Shown piece by piece: positions 34,521 to 45,943 of a stretch of DNA of 64,000 nucleotides; the first letter of the stretch is position 1; each line of letters begins with the position of its first letter. Both the position numbers and the translations under genes were made by a program. The notes below the pieces were generated by a model, which worked only from the letters and a program-made list of their open reading frames with translations, was not told the origin of the DNA and ran no database searches. Source of the DNA: Niebla homalea (Eukaryota > Ascomycota > Lecanoromycetes > Lecanorales > Ramalinaceae); contig JAHGAU010000002.1 in the NCBI GenBank assembly GCA_019925105.1, positions 1,736,001 through 1,800,000 of the forward strand, read 5' to 3'.

Positions 34521-37411
34521 ATTATTTAATAATAAAATATATTAATTAAATAATTTTAATTTATTCCTTTTAATTTAAAAATAATTTAAATAATTTACGG
34601 TTTATTCGGATATATTAAGTGAATAATATATTTTAAGATTAAGAAAATCTAAAATAAAATAAAAAGTTATATTATTTAATAATTATTAATTAATTAATTA
34701 ATATTCTATAATCGATAAATAATTATTAATTAAGTATAATATTTTATATAATATATTAATAATTTAAGTTTAAATTAATAAAAGTACTTTTTTAAATTAA
34801 TATTTTATATTTTATATATTAATTTTAATTTTTTATTTAAATTAATAAATTATAATTTACCTTAAAACCGGAACTTAAATAATTATTTTATTATTAAACG
34901 TTTAACGATAAAAAGAAAACTTTATGGTATTTAAATTATTCTTTAATCGATTAAAAACCGATAATTAAATAATTAAAAATTAATTATTCTTTAAAATAGG
35001 GTTATCTTTATATTATAACTTATAATATTAAATTTAATATCTTTATTCCAAAAAATATTAAAATAAACGATTATTATTTATTTATTTTATATAATATCTA
35101 TAAATATCCTTTTCCATCTTTAAATAAAATATTTAAATTAATTATTAAATTAATCCGAAGGATTATTTTAAAAATTTATAATTTAATATTAATTATTTAT
35201 AAATAATTATCGTTTATTTATTATTTATAAATTAATTATTAATTAATCCTTAATTATTTAACCCGTTTTTTATAAAATCTTTTACTATAAGATTTCTGTT
35301 ATTAATTTAACCGTTAAAATATTATTAAGCTATATTTATTATTAATTAATTAATTACGGATTAAATTCTTAATTTAAAAGGAAAAACTATTTTATTACTT
35401 AAATAAATAAGATTTTAATAAAGTTTAATTCTTATTTAAAATTAAGCATAAAAAAAAAAAAAAAAAGCCAATTAAGTAAAGATTATTATTTAATCGATTA
35501 TTAAGTAATTTACTATTAATTATTTATAATATATTTAATATTTAAAATATAATAATAAGAATAAGTAATTAATCTTTTATTTTTTTTAAGATTAAGCTCG
35601 AATTTTTTATAAAATTAATTCTTTTAAGGTTAATATATCTTTTAAAAGGATTAAAAGTAATATAATTAAAGTTATTTTTATTATTTTTAATAATAATATA
35701 ATAAAAGGTAAAATAATTAATTAAAGAATAATTATAAAATAATTATTAATTAATTTGCTTTTAACTTTAACGTTAACCTAAATATATATTAATTCCGACT
35801 TGATAATTATATATTTTAGGATTTTCTAAAAGATCTTTAAATTAATTGAAAAATTAACTTTAAAATCTATTAAATAATTATATTTATATTATTAAGGCTT
35901 TATAGCTTTAACTATAAATATAAATATTAAATAATTAAAAAATAAAAAGATTATTTATTAATTAATTATTAATCTATAAATAATTAATTATTATTTATTT
36001 AAAATTTAATCTTTACCTTTAATCGATTAATCCTTAATCTTAAACTTAATAATAATATATTTAATAAAATATAATATATTATTATATCCATTTTCTTTAT
36101 AATATTTAATCGTTAATTATATAATAAAATAATTCTTTAATTAAATTACGAATAACCGGACTTCTGGAATATAATAATAAAGAGCATTATTTTAAACTTT
36201 ACGATTTATTAATTAATAAGTAATTATTTATTAATTATAAATTATTTATTAATTCTTTAATTAAATTTTTAATAATCTTTACTTAAAGTAAAAGATTAAG
36301 CTCGTTATAAATAAATTAATATTATCGTAATTAATATTAATAAATATTACTTTTATATAAACCCTTAAGTCTTTAAGTTTATACGGAATTATATTAATAT
36401 AATTAAATAATCCTATTATAAAGTAAATATTATAAGTACCGGATTAACGTTAATTATTACGGTTAAAAGGTAATTAATTAAATATTAATTATAAAGTAAT
36501 TATTAATTATTTATTTTTTAAAAAATAAGAAGTTAATCGACGGGATTACCTTTAATATTAATTTTACCGAGAACTCGGAGTACGTTATTTTTATCGTTAA
36601 AGATCGATATTAAATCGATTTTTAAAATTTAAAAAGCGAGATTATAAATTTAAGTTTATTAATAATTAATCGATAATTTAATAATTAATTCTTACTTTTA
36701 ATAATAGGTTTAAAGCGTTTACGGATTTAAAAACGATTATTAAATGATAACTTAAGTAAAATTAGATTAAATTAATTTTTATCTTTTAATAATTAAAATA
36801 CGTTTAAAATAAAAAGCGATTCTTAATTAACTATTAATATTAATAATAAAGAACTTCTTAAGAAATAAAATTAATTAAAGATTATTACTTAATTAATTAT
36901 TAATCGGTTTTAAATTAATTAGGTTTTCTTAACCTTCCTTACGCTATATCGTTTTTATTAATTATTAAAACTTATTATTTTTACGTCGACTTAAAATCCG
37001 TAAATAAAAAGCTAAAATTTAATAAATTAAATTGGAAAATAAATAAATTAAATTAAAGTTAATAGAAAAACGATAAAGGAATAAAAAAGAATTTATAGAT
37101 ATAAAATGGTTATTAATTAATTAATAATCGATAATAAATTAATTAAAGATTATATTTTTAATATAATTAAAGTTATAGAATATATGTTTAATTAATCGAT
37201 AATTAATTAATTAATGAATCTTTCTTAATTATTTAAATATTTATTTATAAATAAAAAAAGTTATTATAATTTATTTTATAATAAATTATTTATTAAATAT
37301 CCTTTTTAAAATATAAAATATAATTAATTTTTAAGAATTATATAAACTATATAAAATATATAATTTTTTTATTATTTATTATTAATTATTAAAAATAGAA
37401 TAGTTTAAAGT
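34521..37411. repeat. RIP-degraded AT-rich DNA
   Basis: Continuous AT-rich sequence with short self-complementary TTAATTAA-type motifs and scattered CpG. No coding frame or repeat boundary was recognised. Confidence 0.5.
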
Positions 37412-37976
37412 TTAAATAATTAAATAATTAAATAATTAAATAATTAAATAATTAAATAATTAAATAATTAAATAATTAAATAATTAAATAATTAAATAAT
37501 TAAATAATTAAATAATTAAATAATTAAATAATTAAATAATTAAATAATTAAATAATTAAATAATTAAATAATTAAATAATTAAATAATTAAATAATTAAA
37601 TAATTAAATAATTAAATAATTAAATAATTAAATAATTAAATAATTAAATAATTAAATAATTAAATAATTAAATAATTAAATAATTAAATAATTAAATAAT
37701 TAAATAATTAAACAATTAAATAATTAAATAATTAAACAATTAAATAATTAAGTATTTAAATAATTAAATAATTAAATAATTAAATAATTAAATAATTAAA
37801 TAATTAAATAATTAAATAATTAAATAATTAAATAATTAAATAATTAAATAATTAAATAATTAAATAATTAAATAATTAAATAATTAAATAATTAAATAAT
37901 TAAATAATTAAATAATTAAATAATTAAATAATTAAATAATTAAATAATTAAATAACTAAATAACTAAATAATTAAA
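37412..37976. repeat. Satellite array of an 8-bp unit (TTAAATAA)n
   Basis: About 70 tandem copies, almost perfect. Deviating units are clustered near 37711-37760 (AACAATTAAA twice and an AGTATTTAAA) and at the right end (AACTAAAT twice). The low divergence contrasts with the heavily mutated surroundings and suggests recent expansion by slippage. Confidence 0.95.
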
Positions 37977-39737
37977 TTTATTATTATAGAATAATAATAT
38001 AATTAAACTTTATTTTTAAATTTTATTAAATTAATAATAATTTAAAATTTATTTTAATATAATATAAAGTTTTTTTAATAATAATTATATATATTATTAA
38101 ATTAATAAATATATATAATAAATATATAAATAAAATATATAATAAATAAATATATATTTAATATAAATATATATATTTTAAATATTAAAATAAAATAAAA
38201 CATATCTTATATTAAAAGTTTTTTTAATAATTTATATTATAATAATATATTTATAAAAAAAATTGAAAAAAAAAATTATATTATTTTATTTATTATAAAA
38301 TATTATAAATATTAATTAATTTATAAATAATAATAATTAAAAAAAAACCTTAAATATATAAATAACATATTATATATATTTAATTATTAAGAAATAAAAA
38401 TAATAAATTTATAAATTAATAAAATATAAATTATTTTTTTAAAATATTATTTTAATTTATTTAATATTTTATTATAATTTTAAAAGTTATAATTAAATTA
38501 ATAATTTTAAGAATATAATTTTTAAAATTATTTTAATTTATATAATTAAAACTTAATTACTTAAATAACTTAAAAATTTATTAATAATATTTTTATTTAT
38601 TAATAAAATTCTTATCGTTTTTATAAAAGTTATAGTAATTATATAAGTAATATAAATTAATTAAATAAGTATTTTTAATAAAGAATATATTATATATAAA
38701 ATAAGTTTATCCTATATAAATAATAATATTTTATTTTTATTAAAGGTAAAAAATAAAGCTTTAATTATATTATATATATATTAATATTTTAATAATTTTA
38801 TTAAATATATATAAAATTAACTTTAATATATTAAAAGCTTTTATTATTAAAAAGGTTAAAAAAAATAAAAAATTATTATTATTAATAAACTTAACTTAAT
38901 ATATTAATAAAATTATATAATTTATATTAAATATTTATTATTTTAAATAAAAACTTTAATTTAAATAATTATTAAGTATTATAATTTATATAAATAATAT
39001 TATATTTTAAATAATTTATTTTATTTATAATTATTATTATTTATTTTATATTATATTATTTATTAAATTTATATTTAAATTATAAAATATTAATATTATA
39101 TTTATTTTTAAACATGAATTAATAAAATAATAATATAAAAATTTTTTAATTTAAATTTAAAAATTAAATATTATAAAAATATATTTAATATAAATATATA
39201 AAAGTTATAATATTATAGTTTTATAATAAAATAATTAAAATTATATTTAAATTATAAAAATTATTAAATAAATAATTATTATTTATTATCTATTATAAAA
39301 AATATATTTATATATAATAAATATATAAATAAAATAATTTTTTTTATATTTAAAATTTTTTTATAATTTATATTATAAAAATATAATTAAATTATATAAT
39401 TAAATATTTTATTTATTCTCAATATTAAATATATATAAAATAATATATATTATTATAATTAATTAATAATATTATTTTAATATAAAGTTTTTATTATGAG
39501 TATATACATAGTAATAGGATACTATCCTATGGATAGGATACGTATATTTAGTAGTTTGTCCCTTCAGGATAAACGATTATTTATATATACATTAATTACT
39601 TTATTACTTTATTTATTATACGCTCTATACCCATTACAGTTTTATAATTTTTTTAAATTAATTATTATTTATATATATATAAATTTAATAAAAATTAATT
39701 ATTAATTAATAATTTTTTTAAAATAACTTTCTATATA
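37977..39737. other. Ultra-AT-rich core between two satellite arrays
   Basis: Many 60-base lines contain only zero to three G or C, clearly lower than the RIP-mutated DNA around it, and CpG is nearly absent. So simple RIP, which spares CpG, does not explain it. A slightly GC-richer patch at 39496-39640 includes two adjacent hairpin-forming palindromes (39514-39540). A 69-codon frame there (39496-39705) is Ile/Leu/Tyr-rich and probably accidental. Possible origins are amplified simple-sequence DNA or a very AT-rich organellar fragment; neither can be shown here. Confidence 0.5.
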
Positions 39738-40065
39738 AATAATAATAAATAATAATAAATAATAATAAATAATAATAAATAATAATAAATAATAATAAAT
39801 AATAATAAATAATAATAAATAATAATAAATAATAATAAATAATAATAAATAATAATAAATAATAATAAATAATAATAAATAATAATAAATAATAATAAAT
39901 AATAATAAATAATAATAAATAATAATAAATAATAATAAATAATAATAAATAATAATAAATAATAATAAATAATAATAAATAATAATAAATAATAATAAAT
40001 AATAATAAATAATAATAAATAATAATAAATAATAATAAATAATAATAAATAATAATAAATAATAA
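39738..40065. repeat. Satellite array of a 10-bp unit (AATAATAAAT)n
   Basis: About 32 tandem copies without visible interruption. It forms the right border of the ultra-AT core, mirroring the 8-bp array on the left. Confidence 0.95.
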
Positions 40066-40355
40066 ACTTAATTTTATAAATTTAATTCTATAATTTAAAG
40101 TTAATTAATTAAAAATCAATTAACTTTAAATTAATACCTTAATAAATAAATATATATATTAATATAAAAGATAATTAATATAAAATTAATTATTTATTTA
40201 TTACTTAATTATAATAGTCGGAATTTAAATAAAATCTTAAATCGATAATAAATTAATTGGAAATTAATTATATATTAATCAATTAATAAGTAAATAGTAA
40301 ATTATTATTTATTTCTTAATATTTAAAGTTAATTAATATTAAATTAATAAATAAT

Positions 40356-40518
40356 TGTTAGGTACTAGAAGTACTAAGGTAAAATACGGGTATAATATAT
40401 ATAATAAGTATTTACCTAGCTATAAAGGTGCGTAATATAAGTATACGCGCTAAGCTACTATACCCCTTTAAGTATTAATGCCCGATAAGCTTTTGGTATA
40501 CGTACGTTATATATAATA
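40356..40518. repeat. LTR of the short element, left copy
   Basis: 163 bp, begins TGTTAGGTACT and ends GTTATATATAATA. Same family as the solo LTR at 34358-34520. Confidence 0.75.
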
Positions 40519-41740
40519 AATACATTATAAAAGAAAGACCGTTACGCCCTTATAGCGACGGTAAAGTAAAAGTCCTTATTGATAAAAGCGGCTCCGGGAC
40601 CAGGTATTAAGTATATCTAGCGCCGAGTATACTAAGGAAGTAAAAGGAAGTAGTAATGGTTAAGTATTAAGGCTGGTTACTAAAAAGAAGTTAAAAAATC
40701 GAAAAACCGTAAGCCGGATAGTTATCGCGATTTCACCCGGGAAATAATCGTGGATTTTAAGTATTTTATAAGAGCTAAATCGCTTAAATCCGTAATCTTT
40801 ATAGTTTAACCGGGTTATATCTTATTAATTATCTTTATAACCTTTAAAGAACGAGTATAAGCGGTTATATAGGTATTATTAATCTTCGGCCGTTTTACGT
40901 TTAATAAAGCTATAAAATTTATTTAATTTATATTTATTATAGGTAATAAGTTTAAGGTTATTAAGCTTAAATATATGCTTGAAACCGGCCTTAATTAGGC
41001 TAAGTAATATCATAAATAAATAGCTACGTTATAGTTAAAATTTAAAGGTATATTACCGTTTATAAATATATAATAGCTTATCCTTAACACTTATTATGCC
41101 AGCCTTTATAACGTCTTTTCCTTATTAATTTACTATGATTATACGTCGTTTAATTAAAGGCTCTTTTTTTAAGGTTGCGGGGGAAACCTGAGGTAAAGGT
41201 GACGGAGCAGGTGGTTTAACTAATAAGGATGGATTCAAGGGTAATATATTCAATTTAAGTATAAATCTATTGAAGAGGTCTTTAAGTATTATAGGTGGTA
41301 ATACCTTTAATAATGATACTTTGGAGGAGGGTATTGATTTTAGTGAAATAAGAGATTTGAAAGGTATAAATCTTATATAGAGGTCGTGGATAATAAGGTA
41401 TAACTTGGGTGAAAAATAGCTGACTCGTAATAAGCTTATTAATAAAGTAGTTGGTAATAAAGTCCTGGATTTTATAGGTAAGGTTTAAGATAAAAGTAAT
41501 TTAGTCGATTTAAGAGTTAATAAATATAAGAGTAACGAAAATAATGTAATTAAGCTAGTTAAAGCTATTAATATAGTTAATAATAAAGGCATAACGGATT
41601 AATAAATGTCTTACTAAAAGAATCCGCTTTGGTAAGGTGTTAAATGGATAAGCTATAACGTAACTACATTAATTATAGCGCAATAAAAATTATACTCAAT
41701 CTATATTAAAAGTTTAAATAACTAAGCTATTACTATTATT

Positions 41741-41903
41741 TATTAGGTACTGGAAGTACTGAGGTAAAATGCGGGTATAATATATATAATAAATATTTAC
41801 CTAGCTATAAAGGTATATAATATAAGTGTACGCGTTAAACTACTATACCTTTTTGGGTGCTAGTATCCGATAAGCTCTTAACGTATATATGTTATATATA
41901 ATA
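41741..41903. repeat. LTR of the short element, right copy
   Basis: 163 bp, begins TATTAGGTACT. Differences from the left copy are transitions of the RIP type. Confidence 0.75.
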
Positions 41904-43599
41904 ATAATCGATTATTAAAATCGATATTAATCCTTTTACTTTAACGTATATATTAAATATAGTTAATAATCGATTTAAAATCAATTATAAATTAATTTAT
42001 ATTAGTCTTATTACTCCTTAATTTTATTATATTCTTTTATTCTTTTATTAAATTTATCCTCCTTAATATATTTAACGGAAAGTATTAATCGATTATTAAT
42101 TAATTATTAATTAAAATATAATTAATTATTTAAAATAAAATTATTTTTATTATTTTTACTTATTTTCTTTATAGCTTTTTTATTAATATTTTTACTTTTC
42201 TTTTTAAATAATTTCTTAATTAATTTAAAAAGATAACTATAATTATACTTTTATAAACGTATATATATATCGGGATTCTTTATATAGTTTAAATGGATTA
42301 ATAATTAATTATAAATCGATAAAAATTTTTTAATAATATTTTAACTTATATATATTTATTTCTTTATAAATATTATATACTCTTTTAATATTTTAATTAT
42401 ATTTTTTATAAATTTTAGCCTTATTAATTTATAATTAATAAGTTATTAATCGTTAATTAATATTTAATTAATTATTTTGCCTTATATATTAAATAATAAA
42501 GGTAATAAGGTAATTATACGGTCGGGAATTATTAATAATATAACGGATAACTTATAATTACTTAAATCCGCGGTTTTATTTCTAAATACTTACTGTTTAT
42601 TATTAAGGATTTATCGGTAAATAATTAATTAATTAATAATTAATTAAATAAAGATTTATTATTAATTATCGCTTTACCCTTAAATTTATTATTCTTTTAC
42701 CTTTTAAAGGTATTAACCTTAATATAATTTAAGGTAAAATTATTATTACCTTAATATTTATTTATAATATAAGTTTTTAAATTAAAAGTATTAGATTATT
42801 TATTTTAAGGAAATAATTAATAATTAATTAAGAATCGATTTAATAAAACGTATTTTTCTAGAATATTAAACGCTATTTTCTTTTAAAGTCTTATAGCGGT
42901 AAAAACATTCTCTAGGTATAATTATAATTATACCGTTTTAATTAATTATTAATCGATTATTAATAACGTTAAAAAGGTTTTAATTAATTAATAATTAATT
43001 ATAATTATACTTTAACCTTTTAAGTTAATTAATAATTAAAACGCTTTTTATAATCGATATACTTTTAATAAATAATTAACTTAATAACCGCTTTACTGGT
43101 TATTTTAAGCATTAATTCTTAATCGATATATAATCGATTATTTAATTATTTTATTAACGTTTAATATTAAATATATTATCGATTAATAATTAATTATATA
43201 TCGATTAATTAAGAGATTTAATAATCTTTTTAAATTACTTAAATATTAATTATTAATTAATAAAAGATTAATTAATTAAAACTTTTAACGCTTTATTTAA
43301 TTTACTTAATAATTAATTAATAATTAATTAATTAAGGGTTTTAATATTTTATTAATCTTATAAAATAATTAATTCCCGATCAATTAAGAATTAATCGGGA
43401 TTTAATAAGGAAAATATAATTAATAATTAATTAATAATTAATTATTAAGTATTTTTTAAGTATTAATTTATTAATAATATATAAATAAAAAAAATTTAAA
43501 TCTAAAAAAATTACTTAAATATTGTAAAATTACGGGGGGCTAGCTTAATCGGGTAATCTAACGTATTATTTATGGTCTTCCGAGGTTTATCCGAATGGG
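41904..43599. repeat. RIP-degraded interior of the transposon, right part
   Basis: AT-rich, rich in TTAATTAAT and ATCGATTAAT motifs, no open frame. Composition returns to normal at about 43535-43600 as the terminal repeat is reached. Confidence 0.5.
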
Positions 43600-43649
43600 C
43601 TTGGCACTTGGCATGGTCGGGTGAGTTTTAGCCCCGGTCAGCCGACCTG
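43600..43649 (-). repeat. Right terminal inverted repeat of the 10.8-kb transposon
   Basis: Reverse complement of 32876-32925 with one T/C difference; not affected by RIP otherwise. Confidence 0.82.
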
Positions 43650-43655
43650 CTTCCT

Positions 43656-43665
43656 GCATTTCACC
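43656..43665. repeat. 10-bp direct repeat GCATTTCACC, right copy (target-site duplication)
   Basis: Exact copy of 32859-32868 at the other border of the element. Confidence 0.65.
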
Positions 43666-43860
43666 AACACATACCGTGATCTGATTCGGCAAGCAGGAAT
43701 TAAGTCGTTATAATTTCCGTTTGAAAGGGGCATTTGAATTTGTTGAACGGCGCTAGGCGTAAAATACAGCAAGTAGCAGAATAATAAACACTTTGAAGTT
43801 CGCGTCTAGTCGCGTCCAACGACTTACAAATTCTTTGCAAGGCGCAGTCTGTGCGCAAAC

Positions 43861-44439
43861 ATGTTGAAGATCCAAAAAGACTCGCCCAATACTGAAAGCA
43901 AGAAACGTACGCCAAATCTGCTCCCATGTCACATTCACCACGATGGGCCCGCAAATGCATCTTCAAGGTATTGGGAACCAGAAGTCACCCAAGGTCAATC
44001 CGTACTCACTCTCTCGGGCTTTTGACACTGACCTCGTCTAGATGGAAGACTCGAGGCATATTTTCGCGGACGCAAACTCAAGGGCAAGGAGGTGAAATTG
44101 CCGGAGGGGTATGAAGGCGTCGTCGTTGAAGATGCTGGGATAGAGCAGCGAAGCCTGAATCGAGATGGCCTGGTGGAGGACCCCGAAGGCAACGAAGAGG
44201 TCGGAGAGATGAAGCTCTTGAAGGAGACTGGGAGTTTTGAGAACATTGTCTTGTGGGGCCATGGGGGCCATATAGAGGATGACGATGCGTTCGCAAAAGG
44301 GTTGAACGAGTGGATCGGGTTCGCAGACGCGGTATGGCTCCTTGAGAACGTCGTCTTGCGATGTGCTGATCATTCTTGCTCTTGCTCATGTTCATGACAG
44401 ATTCACAAGCCTGGTAATGACAAGGAGGTAGCGTCGTGA
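43861..44439 (+). CDS. rnh203: Ribonuclease H2 subunit C
   Basis: Non-catalytic subunit of the heterotrimeric RNase H2, which removes ribonucleotides from DNA and RNA-DNA hybrids in the nucleus. Three exons (43861-43993, 44042-44331, 44401-44439; introns of 48 and 69 bp) give 153 residues. Family marks are NLLPCHIHHDGP near residue 19, then YFRGRKLKGKEVKLPEGYEGVV across the first splice, and a C-terminal NIVLWGHGG...EWIGFADAIH block that is completed only by the third exon. Without the last splice the frame would run into a Cys/Ser repeat, so splicing is favoured. It is the first gene to the right of the large transposon, about 195 bp from its edge. Confidence 0.88.
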
Positions 44440-45122
44440 TAGAGGGAGGTTCCCCAAACACCTATTAAGATGGAAGCTTCTCACTTCCAGGCTTCCAACG
44501 TAACGAGACCGAATTGGGCCGAGACAAAATACAGAAACCAAAGAGACCGTGACTTTAGGAATCAAGAATAACCCGCCGGCCAGCGGACGATGGAAGTGTT
44601 GTAATGGCGCCATCTTGAGGCAGATTGAGTCACTGGGCGAAACGTGGAATAGACACGGTCTTCACAAAGGTAAGAGAAAATGTGTCAGCAGAATGAATGA
44701 ATGAACATTTTCGGTGACTTCGGATCGAGAGAGACCAACCGTGCTTTTTGCACCACCAGTCCTAAGCAATATTGTTGTAGGAGAGGCCCACAATTCAATG
44801 CAAATAACTCCAGCATCAGATGGTTCAGGCTCAGGGGCTCTTGCTTCTCAACCCAAGTGCAAATGATACCTTGCTTTCGGTGGCTATTGTCAACCTTGGG
44901 AACCTCTCGCAATCATCGATTGCTGTAAGAAAGGCCCGTGATGCTTCAGACCTTTGATCGCTCTTCGCGGAGCCATGGCAATCTGCATTTCCCGCTGTCC
45001 AGTGTTCGTACGTCCGCATATGGGCATTTTTCTGATGCAAACCCTGGCGCATGCATCTGTAAAACTCGAAGTAGTCAAAAGGCTGACAGTGGCTGCGTTT
45101 CTGGATCCCCGGTAATGGACAT
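44440..45122. other. Intergenic region between convergent rnh203 and dim1
   Basis: 683 bp holding two 3' ends. Several overlapping open frames on both strands are short and domain-free; none is supported as a gene. Confidence 0.45.
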
Positions 45123-45740
45123 CTAATAGCGATATCTTGTTGAGTAGTCTGCCAACAGCATGTCAGTACCCTTTCAACCAAAACATCATTAACTCTTCGA
45201 CATACCCTTTGGGCTAACAACCAGACCCCGGCCTTTCTTGGCACCTTTATAGATAGTTTCGATAATATCGATCAACTCTTGCTTGTCCTCCAAGACCCAG
45301 TTGAGCTTGTTATTGTTACCAGTCCCGAAATCGCACATCTTCGGGCCCGAGGTCAGCCTCATGTCCAATCGGGGTCATAATAGAGGATCCAAAACTCACC
45401 ATATGCTTATTCCGGAAGAAGAACATCAGCGTGACCGGATCGTAAAGCTCGTACATCTGCTTGAAATCTGGCACCTGATCTAGATCGCACACATAGAGGA
45501 CGGCAAAATTCTTGACTCGGTCGGCAATTCCTGCGCAAAGGAAAGTTCGCAAAGAGGTCTATGGCAGTACAGGTATGGGTATAGGGCAGTGTACGCACTG
45601 TAGAGCACCTCATCCTGGCGCATACAATCCGGATCCCAATCGCGGCCAAAGCGTATGACGACCAGGCGCTCCTCTTCTGACATGATGGCTTGATCGACAT
45701 GCCAGCCCGTGATAAGATGGGGTAGAACGACAGAACCCAT
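45123..45740 (-). CDS. dim1: U5 snRNP thioredoxin-fold protein Dim1 (TXNL4A)
   Basis: Small spliceosomal protein of the U4/U6.U5 tri-snRNP, needed for pre-mRNA splicing. Four exons on the minus strand (45740-45599, 45530-45400, 45338-45206, 45148-45123) with introns of 68, 61 and 57 bp give 143 residues, the exact family length. The protein is near-invariant: LPHLITGWHVDQAI, then RLVVIRFGRDWDPDC, then NFAVLYVCDLDQVPDF, then MYELYDPVTLMFFFRNKHM, then GTGNNNKLNW. The final exon supplies only DYSTRYRY, the canonical end; ignoring that intron would give an aberrant GMSKS end. The thioredoxin fold lacks a CxxC pair, as usual for this family. The gene is divergent from LIA1 with a short shared promoter. 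Confidence 0.94.
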
Positions 45741-45943
45741 AGTCGCTGATGATGGCGAATGTGTGGTCAAGGACTATCTCTCTGCTGTTGTGGGACGCTC
45801 GGAATGTGGTGAAAAGGTACGGATCCGTAAATGATATAAAAAGACTCGAGGCCGCCCCGCCTGCCAAGCCTCCCTCCCACCGACATCGCGAAACTTGTCG
45901 CTAGGCCTTCATCACTTTACAATAATACTGTATTTCTAGCACA
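45741..45943. promoter_or_regulatory. Divergent promoter of dim1 and lia1
   Basis: Only 203 bp separate the two start codons. Both transcripts must initiate here, suggesting co-regulation of two housekeeping genes. Confidence 0.55.

Larger units (their letters stand above)
40356..41903. mobile_element. Short non-autonomous LTR element
   Basis: Two 163-bp LTRs (40356-40518 and 41741-41903) in direct orientation enclose 1222 bp. ATAAT flanks both sides (40351-40355 and 41904-41908). The left LTR keeps the TG start; the right one has TA from a G-to-A change. The interior is less AT-rich than its surroundings (for example 41160-41350) but has no long open frame and no legible RT or integrase. 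At 1.55 kb it cannot have been autonomous. It resembles TRIM-like elements but with a larger interior, or an internally deleted derivative. Orientation is undetermined because no convincing primer site was seen. Confidence 0.68.
32869..43655. mobile_element. Mutator-like DNA transposon, 10.8 kb, RIP-degraded and filled with later insertions
   Basis: Ends carry 50-bp inverted repeats (32876-32925 and 43600-43649) differing at one position, plus 6-7 further imperfect outer bases, bordered by a perfect 10-bp direct repeat. The terminal repeats retain normal C and G, while everything inside is AT-rich with RIP character. No transposase could be read, so the superfamily rests on repeat length and duplication length. 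Inside lie a solo LTR, a short LTR element, two satellite arrays and an ultra-AT core, described separately. The original element must have been much shorter. An alternative is two separate inverted copies of a small element, but the matching direct repeat argues for one insertion. Confidence 0.65.

Noticed and set aside
39496..39705. 69-residue hydrophobic open frame in the ultra-AT core
   Set aside because: Ile/Leu/Tyr/Lys-rich product expected from AT-rich sequence alone; no start context or homology.
37412..40065. CRISPR-like tandem repeats
   Set aside because: The units are 8 and 10 bp without spacers, so these are simple satellites in a eukaryotic genome.
32859..43665. Centromere or telomere-proximal DNA
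   Set aside because: The block is only 10.8 kb with exact transposon ends, and no TTAGGG-type repeats are present; nothing specific to a centromere can be seen.
32859..43665. Starship-type giant element
   Set aside because: No tyrosine recombinase (DUF3435) gene and no cargo genes are visible, and the 50-bp inverted repeats with 10-bp duplication fit a Mutator-like element better.
45189..45206. Alternative dim1 C-terminus without the last intron (ending GMSKS)
   Set aside because: A good GTATGT donor and CAG acceptor lead to DYSTRYRY, the conserved family ending.
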